Assembly: GCA_035369845.1 (NCBI GenBank)
Contig: DAOOVD010000055.1
Location: 1 to 15,335, forward strand
Reading direction: 5' to 3'
DNA length: 15,335 nucleotides
DNA from: DAOOVD01 sp035369845
GTDB lineage: Bacteria > Bacillota > Desulfotomaculia > Desulfotomaculales > Pelotomaculaceae
Part shown: positions 4,676 through 13,170 of the stretch, in pieces
Numbering within the stretch: position 1 is the first letter of the stretch
How the letters are laid out: every line of letters starts with the position of its first letter
Notes under the pieces: model-generated
What the model was told of the DNA's origin: nothing
What the model saw: only the letters and a program-made list of their open reading frames with translations
The model's database searches: none
Made by a program: the position numbers and the translations under genes

Positions 4676-7600
4676 ATGTCTTATCCTTTGAAGGCGGGCG
4701 GCAGGGTACGTCACAACTTCGGCAAGTTGAGAGAAGTACTGGAACTGCCCAACCTGATCGAGGTCCAGCGCAATTCTTACGAATGGTTTTTAAAAGTGGG
4801 ACTGCGGGAAGTCTTTCAGGACATATCGCCAATACAGGACTTTACCGGCAACCTGGTTCTGGAGTTCCTTGACTACACTCTCGGAGAGCCGAAGTATTCG
4901 GTTGAAGAGTGTAAAGAAAGAGATGTTACTTATGCAGCCCCTCTCAGGGTGAAAGTGCGTCTTATCAATAAGGAGACCGGGGAGGTAAAGGAACAGGAGG
5001 TTTTCATGGGGGACTTCCCCCTGATGACCGAAAAGGGCACCTTTGTAATCAACGGTGCGGAAAGAGTGATCGTCAGCCAGCTTGTCCGTTCACCCGGTGT
5101 CTATTTCGCCGAAACGATCGATCCCAGCGGCAAAAAACTCTATACCGCAACCATCATACCGAACAGGGGCGCCTGGCTGGAGTTCGAAACCGACGTCAAC
5201 GACCATATCTTCGTGCGGATTGACCGTACCAGAAAGATTCCCGTCACTGTTTTGATCCGCGCGCTGGGTTACGGCACGGATGCTTCCATCAACGCCCTTT
5301 TCGGAGAGGACAAAAACATTCAGGAAACCCTCACACGCGACAATACGGACTCCGGGGAAGAGGCGCTGGTCGAAATCTACAAGCGTCTGAGGCCCGGGGA
5401 ACCGCCTACTGTTGACAGCGCGCGCACCCTTCTGGAAGCTCTGTTTTTCGATCCCAAGCGCTATGACCTGGCCAATGTCGGCCGCTATAAAATCCAGAAA
5501 AAACTGAAGCACGGCGTGCTTTACAAGTACGGGGAAAATCCGGACGGGTGGACCGAGATGGATCCCTATCTCAAAAAAGAAGTGCCCGTGGAAAGAGAGT
5601 TTATCAGAGAACTGACGAAGGAAGACATTATTGAGACGACCAGGTATTTGCTCAAACTTATGAACGGGGAAGGCAGCGTTGACGATATCGATCACCTGGG
5701 CAACCGCAGGCTGAGATCAGTCGGCGAACTTTTGCAGAACCAGTTCAGGATCGGCCTGTCCAGAATGGAGCGCGTCGTCCGGGAAAGAATGACGATTCAG
5801 GATGTTGACGTTATCACTCCGCAGGTGCTTATCAACATCCGGCCTGTTGTGGCAGCCATTAAAGAGTTTTTCGGTTCGAGCCAGTTATCGCAGTTCATGG
5901 ACCAAACCAACCCGCTGGCCGAACTCACCCACAAAAGACGCCTTTCAGCCCTCGGACCGGGCGGGCTTTCCCGTGAGAGAGCCGGCTTTGAGGTACGGGA
6001 CGTGCATCATTCCCACTACGGAAGAATGTGTCCCATTGAGACTCCTGAAGGTCCGAACATCGGCCTGATCGGTTCGCTCAGCACGTATGCGAGGATCAAT
6101 GAATTCGGCTTTATTGAAACTCCTTACCGGAAGGTCAACAAGGAGAAAAAGCAGGTAACGGATGAAATCATCTACCTGACCGCCGATGAGGAGGAAAATT
6201 ACGTTATTGCTCAGGCAAACGCGCCCCTTGACGAGAACGGCGTTTTCAGGGAGAGCCGGGTGAATGCGCGCTCCCCGGAAATCGTGGTGGTGCCTGCGGA
6301 AGAGGTGGATTTCATGGACGTTTCCCCCAAGCAGGTGTTCAGCATTGCCACTGCGCTGATTCCCTTCCTGGAGCACGACGACGCGAACAGGGCTCTGATG
6401 GGGGCCAACATGCAGCGCCAGGCCGTTCCCCTGATCAAGGCTCAGGCCCCTCTCGTCGGCACCGGCATAGAGTTCAAAGCCGCCCGGGATTCCGGCGTGG
6501 TGGTGATAGCGAGGAAATCCGGCACTGTGGAAAGGGTGACCGCCGGCGAGATCACCGTCAGAACGGACGACGGGGAACTCGACAGATACAAGCTGTTGAA
6601 ATTCGCCCGGTCCAATCAGGGCACCTGCATCAATCAGCGCCCCATAGTCAAGCGGGGCGACCGGGTGGAAGCCGGCCAGATTATTGCCGACGGCCCCTCC
6701 ACGGATCACGGCGAGCTCGCGCTCGGCCGGAATGTGCTGGTGGCCTTTATGCCGTGGGAGGGCTATAACTACGAGGACGCCATCCTGGTGAGCGAGAAAC
6801 TGGTAAAGGAAGATTACTTCACTTCCATTCATATAGAGGAGTATGAGTGCGATGCCCGGGACACCAAGCTGGGACCCGAGGAAATTACCAGGGACATTCC
6901 GAACGTGGGCGAGGAAATCCTCAAGGACCTGGACGACCGGGGGATCATCCGGGTGGGGGCGGAAGTGCGACCCGGCGACATTCTTGTCGGCAAGGTCACT
7001 CCCAAGGGCGAAACCGAGCTGACGGCGGAGGAGCGCCTGCTCAGGGCCATTTTCGGGGAGAAGGCCAGAGAAGTGCGGGATACCTCCCTGCGGGTGCCCC
7101 ACGGGGAATCCGGCAAGGTAGTGGATGTCAAAGTCTTTTCACGGGACAACGGCGACGAACTTCCGCCGGGTGTCAATCAGTTGGTCCGGGTATACATCGC
7201 TCAGAAAAGGAAGATTTCCGAAGGGGACAAAATGGCCGGACGTCACGGGAACAAGGGCGTTATCGCCCGCATCCTGCCGGAGGAAGACATGCCCTTTCTG
7301 CCCGACGGCACGCCTGTTGAAATAGTGCTCAATCCCCTGGGAGTGCCCTCCCGGATGAACATCGGCCAGGTTCTCGAGGCCCACCTCGGATGGGCGGCCC
7401 AGACGCTGGGATATTACATTTCCACTCCTGTTTTCAACGGCGCACTGGAAAACGACATTCTTGAAGTCCTGCGGAGCGCCGATATTCCGGAGAGCGGCAA
7501 AATTACCCTGTACGACGGCCGGACCGGAGAGCCCTTTGACAGCCCGATTACGGTCGGCTACGTGTATATGCTCAAGCTTGCCCACCTGGTCGACGACAAA

Positions 7601-8092
7601 ATTCACGCCAGGTCCACCGGCCCTTACTCGCTGGTGACACAGCAGCCCCTGGGTGGAAAAGCCCAGTTCGGCGGGCAGCGTTTCGGCGAAATGGAGGTGT
7701 GGGCGCTAGAAGCTTACGGCGCGGCCTACACCTTGCAGGAGATACTCACGGTGAAGTCGGACGACGTGATCGGCAGGGTCAAGACTTACGAGGCCATTGT
7801 AAAGGGCGAGAACGTCCCCGAACCGGGGGTGCCCGAGTCATTCAAGGTTTTGATCAAGGAGTTGCAGAGCCTCGGCCTGGACGTGAAGGTTCTCTCGGAA
7901 GACGATCAGGAAATAGAAATAAAGGAAATTGAGGAAGACATCACCGAAACCGCCAAAGAGCTCGGCATTGACATTCACGAAGAGGAACTGCCGGTTGTCG
8001 AGGAAGAGGAATATCCCGAAGAGACCGAAGATGATGAAATGTTCAGCGGGGAATTTTTTGAAGAAGAATTCGAGCTTGACGACGAGGAATAG
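4676..8092 (+). CDS. rpoB: DNA-directed RNA polymerase subunit beta
   Basis: The beta subunit forms one pincer and half of the active site of RNA polymerase. The 1138-residue protein is complete and starts with the family-typical RVRHNFGKL block; GGGGGTG (4659-4665) is a modest ribosome binding site 10 bases before the ATG. The rifampicin pocket (about 400-435) keeps the wild-type residues D409, H419 and S424, equivalent to E. coli D516, H526 and S531, so sensitivity is predicted. The catalytic-side lysines K852 and K860 sit in DKMAGRHGNKG. The last about 50 residues are a strongly acidic tail after the conserved C-terminal module. It is flanked on both sides by copies of the same intergenic repeat and is separated from rpoC by 281 bases. 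Confidence 0.99.
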   Translation: MSYPLKAGGRVRHNFGKLREVLELPNLIEVQRNSYEWFLKVGLREVFQDISPIQDFTGNLVLEFLDYTLGEPKYSVEECKERDVTYAAPLRVKVRLINKETGEVKEQEVFMGDFPLMTEKGTFVINGAERVIVSQLVRSPGVYFAETIDPSGKKLYTATIIPNRGAWLEFETDVNDHIFVRIDRTRKIPVTVLIRALGYGTDASINALFGEDKNIQETLTRDNTDSGEEALVEIYKRLRPGEPPTVDSARTLLEALFFDPKRYDLANVGRYKIQKKLKHGVLYKYGENPDGWTEMDPYLKKEVPVEREFIRELTKEDIIETTRYLLKLMNGEGSVDDIDHLGNRRLRSVGELLQNQFRIGLSRMERVVRERMTIQDVDVITPQVLINIRPVVAAIKEFFGSSQLSQFMDQTNPLAELTHKRRLSALGPGGLSRERAGFEVRDVHHSHYGRMCPIETPEGPNIGLIGSLSTYARINEFGFIETPYRKVNKEKKQVTDEIIYLTADEEENYVIAQANAPLDENGVFRESRVNARSPEIVVVPAEEVDFMDVSPKQVFSIATALIPFLEHDDANRALMGANMQRQAVPLIKAQAPLVGTGIEFKAARDSGVVVIARKSGTVERVTAGEITVRTDDGELDRYKLLKFARSNQGTCINQRPIVKRGDRVEAGQIIADGPSTDHGELALGRNVLVAFMPWEGYNYEDAILVSEKLVKEDYFTSIHIEEYECDARDTKLGPEEITRDIPNVGEEILKDLDDRGIIRVGAEVRPGDILVGKVTPKGETELTAEERLLRAIFGEKAREVRDTSLRVPHGESGKVVDVKVFSRDNGDELPPGVNQLVRVYIAQKRKISEGDKMAGRHGNKGVIARILPEEDMPFLPDGTPVEIVLNPLGVPSRMNIGQVLEAHLGWAAQTLGYYISTPVFNGALENDILEVLRSADIPESGKITLYDGRTGEPFDSPITVGYVYMLKLAHLVDDKIHARSTGPYSLVTQQPLGGKAQFGGQRFGEMEVWALEAYGAAYTLQEILTVKSDDVIGRVKTYEAIVKGENVPEPGVPESFKVLIKELQSLGLDVKVLSEDDQEIEIKEIEEDITETAKELGIDIHEEELPVVEEEEYPEETEDDEMFSGEFFEEEFELDDEE

Positions 8093-8100
8093 CCGTACCG

Positions 8101-8307
8101 CCTTGAGGCCTAAAGGAAGCGAGCGATATTGCGAAAGCGCCGCAAACGTACCGGGCGAAGTGAGGATGCGATATTGGATGACCGCGAAAGCCTGAACCGC
8201 AACAGGATGTGAGTTGAAGGCGGTCCAATATCGCGTGAGGCGAGCCCTTGGTTCACCCGGCGCGAAGCATTTGAGCGAGCGTTTCAACCTCAAGGTTCTT
8301 TGTCAAC
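8101..8307 (+). repeat. MITE-like intergenic repeat, copy B, between rpoB and rpoC
   Basis: This starts eight bases after the rpoB stop. CCTTGAGG (8101-8108) is perfectly inverted at 8288-8295, and the right edge continues CTCAAGGTTC (8289-8298) and TTGTCAAC (8300-8307), matching the reverse complement of copy A's left edge. Internally GCGATATTGG (8168-8177) pairs with CCAATATCGC (8225-8234), and after a 3-base bulge ACCGC (8181-8185) pairs with GCGGT (8220-8224), giving one long hairpin. A second, direct GCGATATTG (8123-8131) could compete for the same partner. No T-run follows, so read-through into rpoC is possible. Same orientation as copy A. Confidence 0.8.
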
Positions 8308-8312
8308 AACCT

Positions 8313-8330
8313 CGGGAAAATATTTTCCCG
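8313..8330. repeat. Perfect 18-bp palindrome upstream of rpoC
   Basis: The arms CGGGAAAAT and ATTTTCCCG are exactly complementary. It lies just right of repeat copy B and 30 bases before the rpoC ribosome binding site. As RNA it gives a 7-bp stem with a 4-base loop; as DNA it is a symmetrical operator-like site. No T-run follows. Function unknown. Confidence 0.55.
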
Positions 8331-8373
8331 GCGCCTGACTCTAACGACTGACAACTACTAAGGAGGGGTCCTT

Positions 8374-11300
8374 TTGCTGGATTTGAACAATTTCGACCGG
8401 ATCCGCATCGGTCTTGCTTCTCCAGATCAGATAAGGGAATGGTCCAGCGGTGAGGTGAAGAAGCCCGAGACCATCAATTACCGCACGTTGAAGCCGGAGA
8501 GGGACGGACTGTTCTGCGAGCGCATTTTCGGGCCTACCAGGGACTGGGAGTGCCACTGCGGGAAATACAAGCGTGTCCGCTACAAGGGCGTCGTCTGCGA
8601 CAGGTGCGGGGTTGAGGTCACCCGTTCCAAGGTCCGCCGGGAAAGGCTGGGGCACATCGAACTGGCCGCTCCGGTTTCCCACATCTGGTATTTCAAAGGC
8701 ATTCCAAGCAGAATGGGACTCCTGCTGGACATGTCGCCGAGGGCGCTCGAGAAAGTATTGTACTTCGTTTCATATATCGTTACCGATCCCGGCGACACCG
8801 GACTGATCAAAAAACAGTTGCTGACCGAGACCGAATACCGGGAGAGCCGGGAAAAGTACGGCGGAGCCTTTAAGGCATCCATGGGCGCCGAAGCCGTTAA
8901 AAAGCTCCTGGAGGAAATTGATCTGGAGGAAATGGCCAGGGAATTGCGCCAGGAACTGAAGGAAGTCACCGGCCAGCGCAAAGTCAGGGCCATCCGCCGC
9001 CTGGAAGTGGTGGAAGCTTTCCGCAAGTCGAAAAACCGGCCCGAGTGGATGGTTATGGATGTAATTCCGGTCATTCCGCCCGAATTGCGCCCGATGGTCC
9101 AGCTCGACGGCGGCCGTTTCGCCACTTCGGACTTAAACGACCTTTACCGCCGCGTGATCAACCGCAACAACAGGCTGAAGAGGCTTTTGGACCTGGGAGC
9201 TCCCGATATTATCGTGAGAAACGAGAAGAGGATGCTGCAGGAGGCGGTGGACGCCCTGATCGACAACGGGCGCCGCGGCCGGCCGGTTACAGGGCCGGGT
9301 AACCGTCCGCTCAAATCCCTGAGCGATATGCTGAAAGGGAAACAGGGACGTTTCCGCCAGAACCTGCTGGGCAAGAGAGTTGACTATTCCGGCCGTTCCG
9401 TCATCGTGGTCGGCCCGGAACTGAAGATCCACCAGTGCGGACTGCCCAAGGAAATGGCGCTGGAACTGTTCAAGCCCTTTGTAATGAAGCGCCTGGTGAA
9501 CGACGGTCACGCCCACAACATCAAGAGCGCGAAGCGGATGGTGGAAAGAGTTCGCCCGGAGGTTTGGGACGTCCTCGAAGAAGTGATAAGCGAGCATCCC
9601 GTTTTGCTGAACCGCGCTCCCACCCTGCACCGCCTGGGCATTCAGGCTTTCGAGCCGGTGCTGGTGGAAGGACGCGCCATCCAGATTCACCCCATGGTAT
9701 GTACGGCTTATAACGCCGACTTTGACGGAGACCAGATGGCGGTGCACGTTCCGCTGTCCGCTGAAGCCCAGGCGGAAGCCAGGCTTTTGATGCTGTCGGC
9801 AAACAACATATTGAACCCCAAAGACGGGCGGCCCGTGGCCATTCCCACCCAGGACATGGTCCTCGGTATCTACTACCTGACCATGGAAAAGGAAGGGGCT
9901 CACGGCGAGGGCAAAGTGTTCAAGGATCCCGAAGAAGCAGTAATGGCATATGAGAATAAGGCCGTTTCGGTCAACGCCAGGGTCAAGGTGCGGATACCCG
10001 GGATGGGACTGGTGGAAACGACTGTCGGCAGAATTATATTCAACGAGGTGGTTCCCAGGGAACTGGGCTACTACAACCAGGTCGCCGATAAAAAGGTGCT
10101 CAGCAAAATCGTGGACGACTGTTACAGAAAGCTGGGCTTTTCGGCGACTTCCAAGCTCCTCGACGGGATCAAGAAGCTCGGGTTCTCCTTCGCAACCAGG
10201 GCCGGGATTACCATAGGCATCCAGGATATCACCATCCCCGAACAAAAGAAGGAAATCCTGAGAGAGGCCGAGGGGCAGGTTGAAAAAGTCGAGCTCCAGT
10301 ACCGCCGCGGCCTGATTACCGAAGACGAACGCTACCGGAAGGTGATCGGCATCTGGAACGATGCCACCAGGAAGGTGACGGACACCCTGATTGAAACCCT
10401 CGATAAGTTCAACCCCGTTTACATGATGGCTACTTCCGGAGCGCGCGGCAACATCCAGCAGATCCGCCAGCTTGCCGGAATGCGCGGTTTGATGGCCGAT
10501 CCGTCCGGCCGGATCATCGACCTGCCGATCAAGGCCAATTTCCGTGAGGGATTGACTGTGCTCGAATATTTCATTTCAACTCACGGCGCCCGCAAGGGGC
10601 TTGCGGACACGGCGCTCAGGACCGCGGACTCTGGATACCTGACCCGCCGGCTGGTCGACGTGGCCCAGGACGTAATCGTCAGGGAAATAGACTGCGGCAC
10701 CGACATGGGCATTGAGGTGACGGAAATCAAGGACGGGACGGAAGTTATAGAAAAGCTTGGGGACCGCATTATCGGGCGGGTGGCTCTGGAGGACGTAATC
10801 GACCCCCGGACCGGGGAGGTTCTGGCCGAGGCCGACAGCGAGATCAGCGAGGAAGAAGCGGAGAAGATTGTGGAGGCGGGGATCGGCGCGGTAAAAATCC
10901 GGTCGGTTTTGACCTGCAAAACCCGTTACGGCGTTTGCGTCAAGTGCTACGGCCGCAACCTCGCCACCGGCCACAGGGTTGACATCGGTGAGGCGGTCGG
11001 CATTATTGCCGCCCAGAGCATCGGCGAACCGGGGACCCAGCTTACCATGCGCACCTTCCATACCGGCGGCGTCGCCGGCGACGATATTACCCAGGGCCTG
11101 CCCAGGGTGGAGGAGCTTTTCGAGGCGCGGAGGCCCAAAGGCCAGGCGGTGATTGCGGAATCCGACGGCTTCGTGGAAATCCGTGAGGTAAAAGGGCGCA
11201 GGGAGGCGAAGGTGATAAGCGACGAAGGCGTGGAGATGACCTACCAGGTGCCTTACGGCGCACGCCTGAAAGTGAAGAGCGGCGACCGGGTCTACGCTGG

Positions 11301-11868
11301 GGATGAGCTTACCGAAGGGTCGGTGAACCCGCACGACCTGCTGAAGATCAAGGGAGTACAGGGAGTGCAGATTTACCTGCTCCAGGAGGTTCAGCGCGTG
11401 TACCGGTTGCAGGGGGTGGATATCAACGACAAGCATATTGAAGTGATGATCCGCCAGATGCTGCGCAAGGTAAAAGTTGATGAACCCGGGGATACCGACC
11501 TCCTGCCGGGGGGGTTGATCGACATCTTCGAATTTGAGGACGAAAACAAGCGGGTTATGACCAGGGGAGGGGAACCCGCCACCGCCAGGCCCGTCCTGCT
11601 GGGGATCACCAAGGCCTCCCTGGCAACCGATTCGTTCCTTTCCGCCGCTTCCTTCCAGGAAACGACCCGGGTGCTTACCGAGGCGGCTATCAAGGGCAAA
11701 CTCGACCCGCTGCTCGGGCTGAAGGAAAATGTGATTATCGGCAAGCTGGTGCCGGCCGGCACCGGGATGTCCCGCTACCGCAACATTGCCGTCGATGTCG
11801 AAGAAGACGACATACATGCGGAAGATATTCCCGAAATAGATTTAATGTATAGCGAGACAACCTTTTGA
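8374..11868 (+). CDS. rpoC: DNA-directed RNA polymerase subunit beta'
   Basis: Beta' holds the catalytic magnesium and the clamp of RNA polymerase. The start is TTG 8374, seven bases after AAGGAGG (8360-8366), giving MLDLNNFDRIRIGLASPDQI, the family start. The 1164 residues are complete. The first zinc site is C60, C62, C75, C78. The catalytic triad is D449, D451 and D453 in NADFDGDQM. The second zinc site is C774, C848, C855, C858. The trigger loop is MRTFHTGGVAGDD, with H896. No large lineage insertion or frameshift is apparent. I find no promoter between rpoB and rpoC, so expression likely depends on read-through across repeat copy B. Confidence 0.99.
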   Translation: MLDLNNFDRIRIGLASPDQIREWSSGEVKKPETINYRTLKPERDGLFCERIFGPTRDWECHCGKYKRVRYKGVVCDRCGVEVTRSKVRRERLGHIELAAPVSHIWYFKGIPSRMGLLLDMSPRALEKVLYFVSYIVTDPGDTGLIKKQLLTETEYRESREKYGGAFKASMGAEAVKKLLEEIDLEEMARELRQELKEVTGQRKVRAIRRLEVVEAFRKSKNRPEWMVMDVIPVIPPELRPMVQLDGGRFATSDLNDLYRRVINRNNRLKRLLDLGAPDIIVRNEKRMLQEAVDALIDNGRRGRPVTGPGNRPLKSLSDMLKGKQGRFRQNLLGKRVDYSGRSVIVVGPELKIHQCGLPKEMALELFKPFVMKRLVNDGHAHNIKSAKRMVERVRPEVWDVLEEVISEHPVLLNRAPTLHRLGIQAFEPVLVEGRAIQIHPMVCTAYNADFDGDQMAVHVPLSAEAQAEARLLMLSANNILNPKDGRPVAIPTQDMVLGIYYLTMEKEGAHGEGKVFKDPEEAVMAYENKAVSVNARVKVRIPGMGLVETTVGRIIFNEVVPRELGYYNQVADKKVLSKIVDDCYRKLGFSATSKLLDGIKKLGFSFATRAGITIGIQDITIPEQKKEILREAEGQVEKVELQYRRGLITEDERYRKVIGIWNDATRKVTDTLIETLDKFNPVYMMATSGARGNIQQIRQLAGMRGLMADPSGRIIDLPIKANFREGLTVLEYFISTHGARKGLADTALRTADSGYLTRRLVDVAQDVIVREIDCGTDMGIEVTEIKDGTEVIEKLGDRIIGRVALEDVIDPRTGEVLAEADSEISEEEAEKIVEAGIGAVKIRSVLTCKTRYGVCVKCYGRNLATGHRVDIGEAVGIIAAQSIGEPGTQLTMRTFHTGGVAGDDITQGLPRVEELFEARRPKGQAVIAESDGFVEIREVKGRREAKVISDEGVEMTYQVPYGARLKVKSGDRVYAGDELTEGSVNPHDLLKIKGVQGVQIYLLQEVQRVYRLQGVDINDKHIEVMIRQMLRKVKVDEPGDTDLLPGGLIDIFEFEDENKRVMTRGGEPATARPVLLGITKASLATDSFLSAASFQETTRVLTEAAIKGKLDPLLGLKENVIIGKLVPAGTGMSRYRNIAVDVEEDDIHAEDIPEIDLMYSETTF

Positions 11869-11872
11869 AATA

Positions 11873-11901
11873 TTGACAATGGCTTCTGCCGGTGATAAGA
11901 T
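11873..11901 (+). promoter_or_regulatory. Promoter of the L7Ae-rpsL-rpsG-fusA-tuf unit
   Basis: A perfect TTGACA (11873-11878), starting four bases after the rpoC stop, is 17 bp from TAAGAT (11896-11901), which is preceded by TGA (extended -10). The predicted leader is about 30 bases. No terminator hairpin lies between rpoC and this site, so read-through from rpoC may add to it. Confidence 0.75.
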
Positions 11902-11938
11902 ATAAAAGTGTCTGGCTTTCAGGAGGTTTTGCACTGCC

Positions 11939-12190
11939 GTGTCTTACGAAGAGTTGATGTCCGCGCGCAAAAAAACGGTGGGCACCAAACAGACGATGAA
12001 GGCGCTTGAACGGGGGCAGGCCAAAGTGGTTTACGTGGCGCAAAACGCTGACAGGCACGTGGTCGAACCCGTTCTCCGGATTTGTGCGGAAAAAGGCGTA
12101 CCCGTGATTCAGGCGGATTCCATGCAGGCCCTGGGCAAGGCCTGCCGTATCGATGTGGGATGCGCCGCGGCGGCCATAATAGAAAAATAA
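11939..12190 (+). CDS. L7Ae-family RNA-binding protein, YbxF type
   Basis: This 83-residue protein is of the L7Ae/L30e/S12e/Gadd45 fold, the small kink-turn RNA-binding family. The start is GTG 11939, with AGGAGG (11921-11926) 12 bases upstream. Family marks are MKALERGQAKVVYVAQNAD near residues 20-38, a mid-protein ICAEKGVPVIQADSMQALGKACRIDVGCAAAAI stretch and a short length. Bacillus has the same kind of gene (ybxF) directly ahead of rpsL. Its cellular target is not well settled; ribosome association and kink-turn binding are known for homologs. First gene after the promoter at 11873. Confidence 0.88.
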   Translation: MSYEELMSARKKTVGTKQTMKALERGQAKVVYVAQNADRHVVEPVLRICAEKGVPVIQADSMQALGKACRIDVGCAAAAIIEK

Positions 12191-12239
12191 CTTGAAAAGT
12201 TTGCAGCTTTTGGACGACCGGGAAGGAGGTGTTTTATAC

Positions 12240-12614
12240 ATGCCAACGATCAGTCAACTGGTCCGGAAAGGCAGGGAAGAAGTGACTAAAAAATCTACCG
12301 CCCCGGCTTTAAAAGAGTGTCCGCAAAAACGGGGCGTATGCACCAGAGTTTACACGACCACTCCCAAAAAGCCCAATTCCGCCTTGCGCAAGGTGGCCAG
12401 GGTCAGATTGACCAACGGGATAGAAGTAACCTCATATATTCCCGGTATCGGACACAACCTGCAGGAACACTCTGTTGTGCTGGTGCGCGGCGGTAGGGTT
12501 AAAGACCTCCCGGGTGTGAGGTACCACATCGTCCGCGGGGCGCTGGATTCCGCCGGCGTGCAGAACAGGAACCGGGGACGCTCCAAGTACGGTTCGAAAC
12601 GGCCGAAAAAATGA
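12240..12614 (+). CDS. rpsL: 30S ribosomal protein S12
   Basis: S12 sits at the decoding centre and tunes accuracy. ATG 12240 follows AAGGAGGTG (12223-12231) by 8 bases and gives MPTISQLVRKGREE; the open frame extends back to 12192 but without ribosome binding site or homology. The 124 residues equal the E. coli length. K43 in YTTTPKKPNSALRK and K88 in GGRVKDLPGVRYH are wild type (the main streptomycin-resistance positions), so sensitivity is predicted. D89 is the residue that is methylthiolated in E. coli. It is 49 bases after the L7Ae-type gene. Confidence 0.98.
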   Translation: MPTISQLVRKGREEVTKKSTAPALKECPQKRGVCTRVYTTTPKKPNSALRKVARVRLTNGIEVTSYIPGIGHNLQEHSVVLVRGGRVKDLPGVRYHIVRGALDSAGVQNRNRGRSKYGSKRPKK

Positions 12615-12685
12615 TGAAAAAAAGCTTCCTTAAATATTAATATAAGTACAGGCGTCCTATTTTAAGCGGCAAAGGGGGGAAAAAC

Positions 12686-13156
12686 ATGCCGAGAAGAGGG
12701 GCGGTTGCCAGGCGTGAAGTTTTGCCGGACCCCGTTTACGAAAATAAAGTTTTGACCAAGCTGGTCAATCAGATTATGCTCGACGGCAAAAAGAGCATTG
12801 CGGAAAAAATCGTGTATCAAGCGATGGATTTGATTAAAGAGAAAAGCGGCAAGAATCCGATGGAAGTCTTTGAAACGGCGATGAAAAACGTAATGCCTGT
12901 TTTGGAAGTCAAAGCCCGCCGGGTCGGCGGCGCCAACTACCAGGTGCCGGTGGAAGTGCGCCCGGAGCGCAGGCAGACTTTGGCCATCCGCTGGATTACC
13001 AGCTTCGCCCGGAACCGGTCCGGACACAGCATGCAGGAAAAGCTTGCCAACGAGATAATGGACGCGGCTGCCGGTACCGGAGGTTCCGTCAAGAAGAGGG
13101 AAGATACTCACAAGATGGCGGAGGCAAACAAGGCATTTGCGCACTACAGGTGGTAA
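12686..13156 (+). CDS. rpsG: 30S ribosomal protein S7
   Basis: S7 nucleates assembly of the 30S head and contacts E-site tRNA; in E. coli it is the repressor of the str operon. The 156 residues are the standard length. The start MPRRGAVARREVLPDPVYENK, the KVLTKLVNQIMLDGKKSIAE block, the VKARRVGGANYQVPVEVRPERR loop and the C-terminal HKMAEANKAFAHYRW all fit. AAAGGGGGGA lies about 8 bases before the ATG. The 71-base AT-rich gap after rpsL holds no clear promoter or S7-like site that I can identify. Confidence 0.98.
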   Translation: MPRRGAVARREVLPDPVYENKVLTKLVNQIMLDGKKSIAEKIVYQAMDLIKEKSGKNPMEVFETAMKNVMPVLEVKARRVGGANYQVPVEVRPERRQTLAIRWITSFARNRSGHSMQEKLANEIMDAAAGTGGSVKKREDTHKMAEANKAFAHYRW

Positions 13157-13170
13157 GGGAGTGATCTTGA

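Noticed and set aside
5945..7102. 385-codon minus-strand frame inside rpoB
   Set aside because: Shadow frame opposite conserved rpoB codons; no independent signals.
7838..8293. Minus-strand frames over both repeats sharing a peptide (such as NSHPVAVQAFA)
   Set aside because: The shared peptide simply reflects the repeated DNA; the frames run on into rplL or rpoB antisense and copy A is interrupted by the 75-base insert.
8262..8373. A separate rpoC promoter
   Set aside because: TTGTCA at 8300 has no acceptable -10 at normal spacing (17 bp downstream reads TTTTCC-like sequence).
10576..11817. 413-codon minus-strand frame inside rpoC
   Set aside because: Shadow frame opposite rpoC; composition follows the sense gene.
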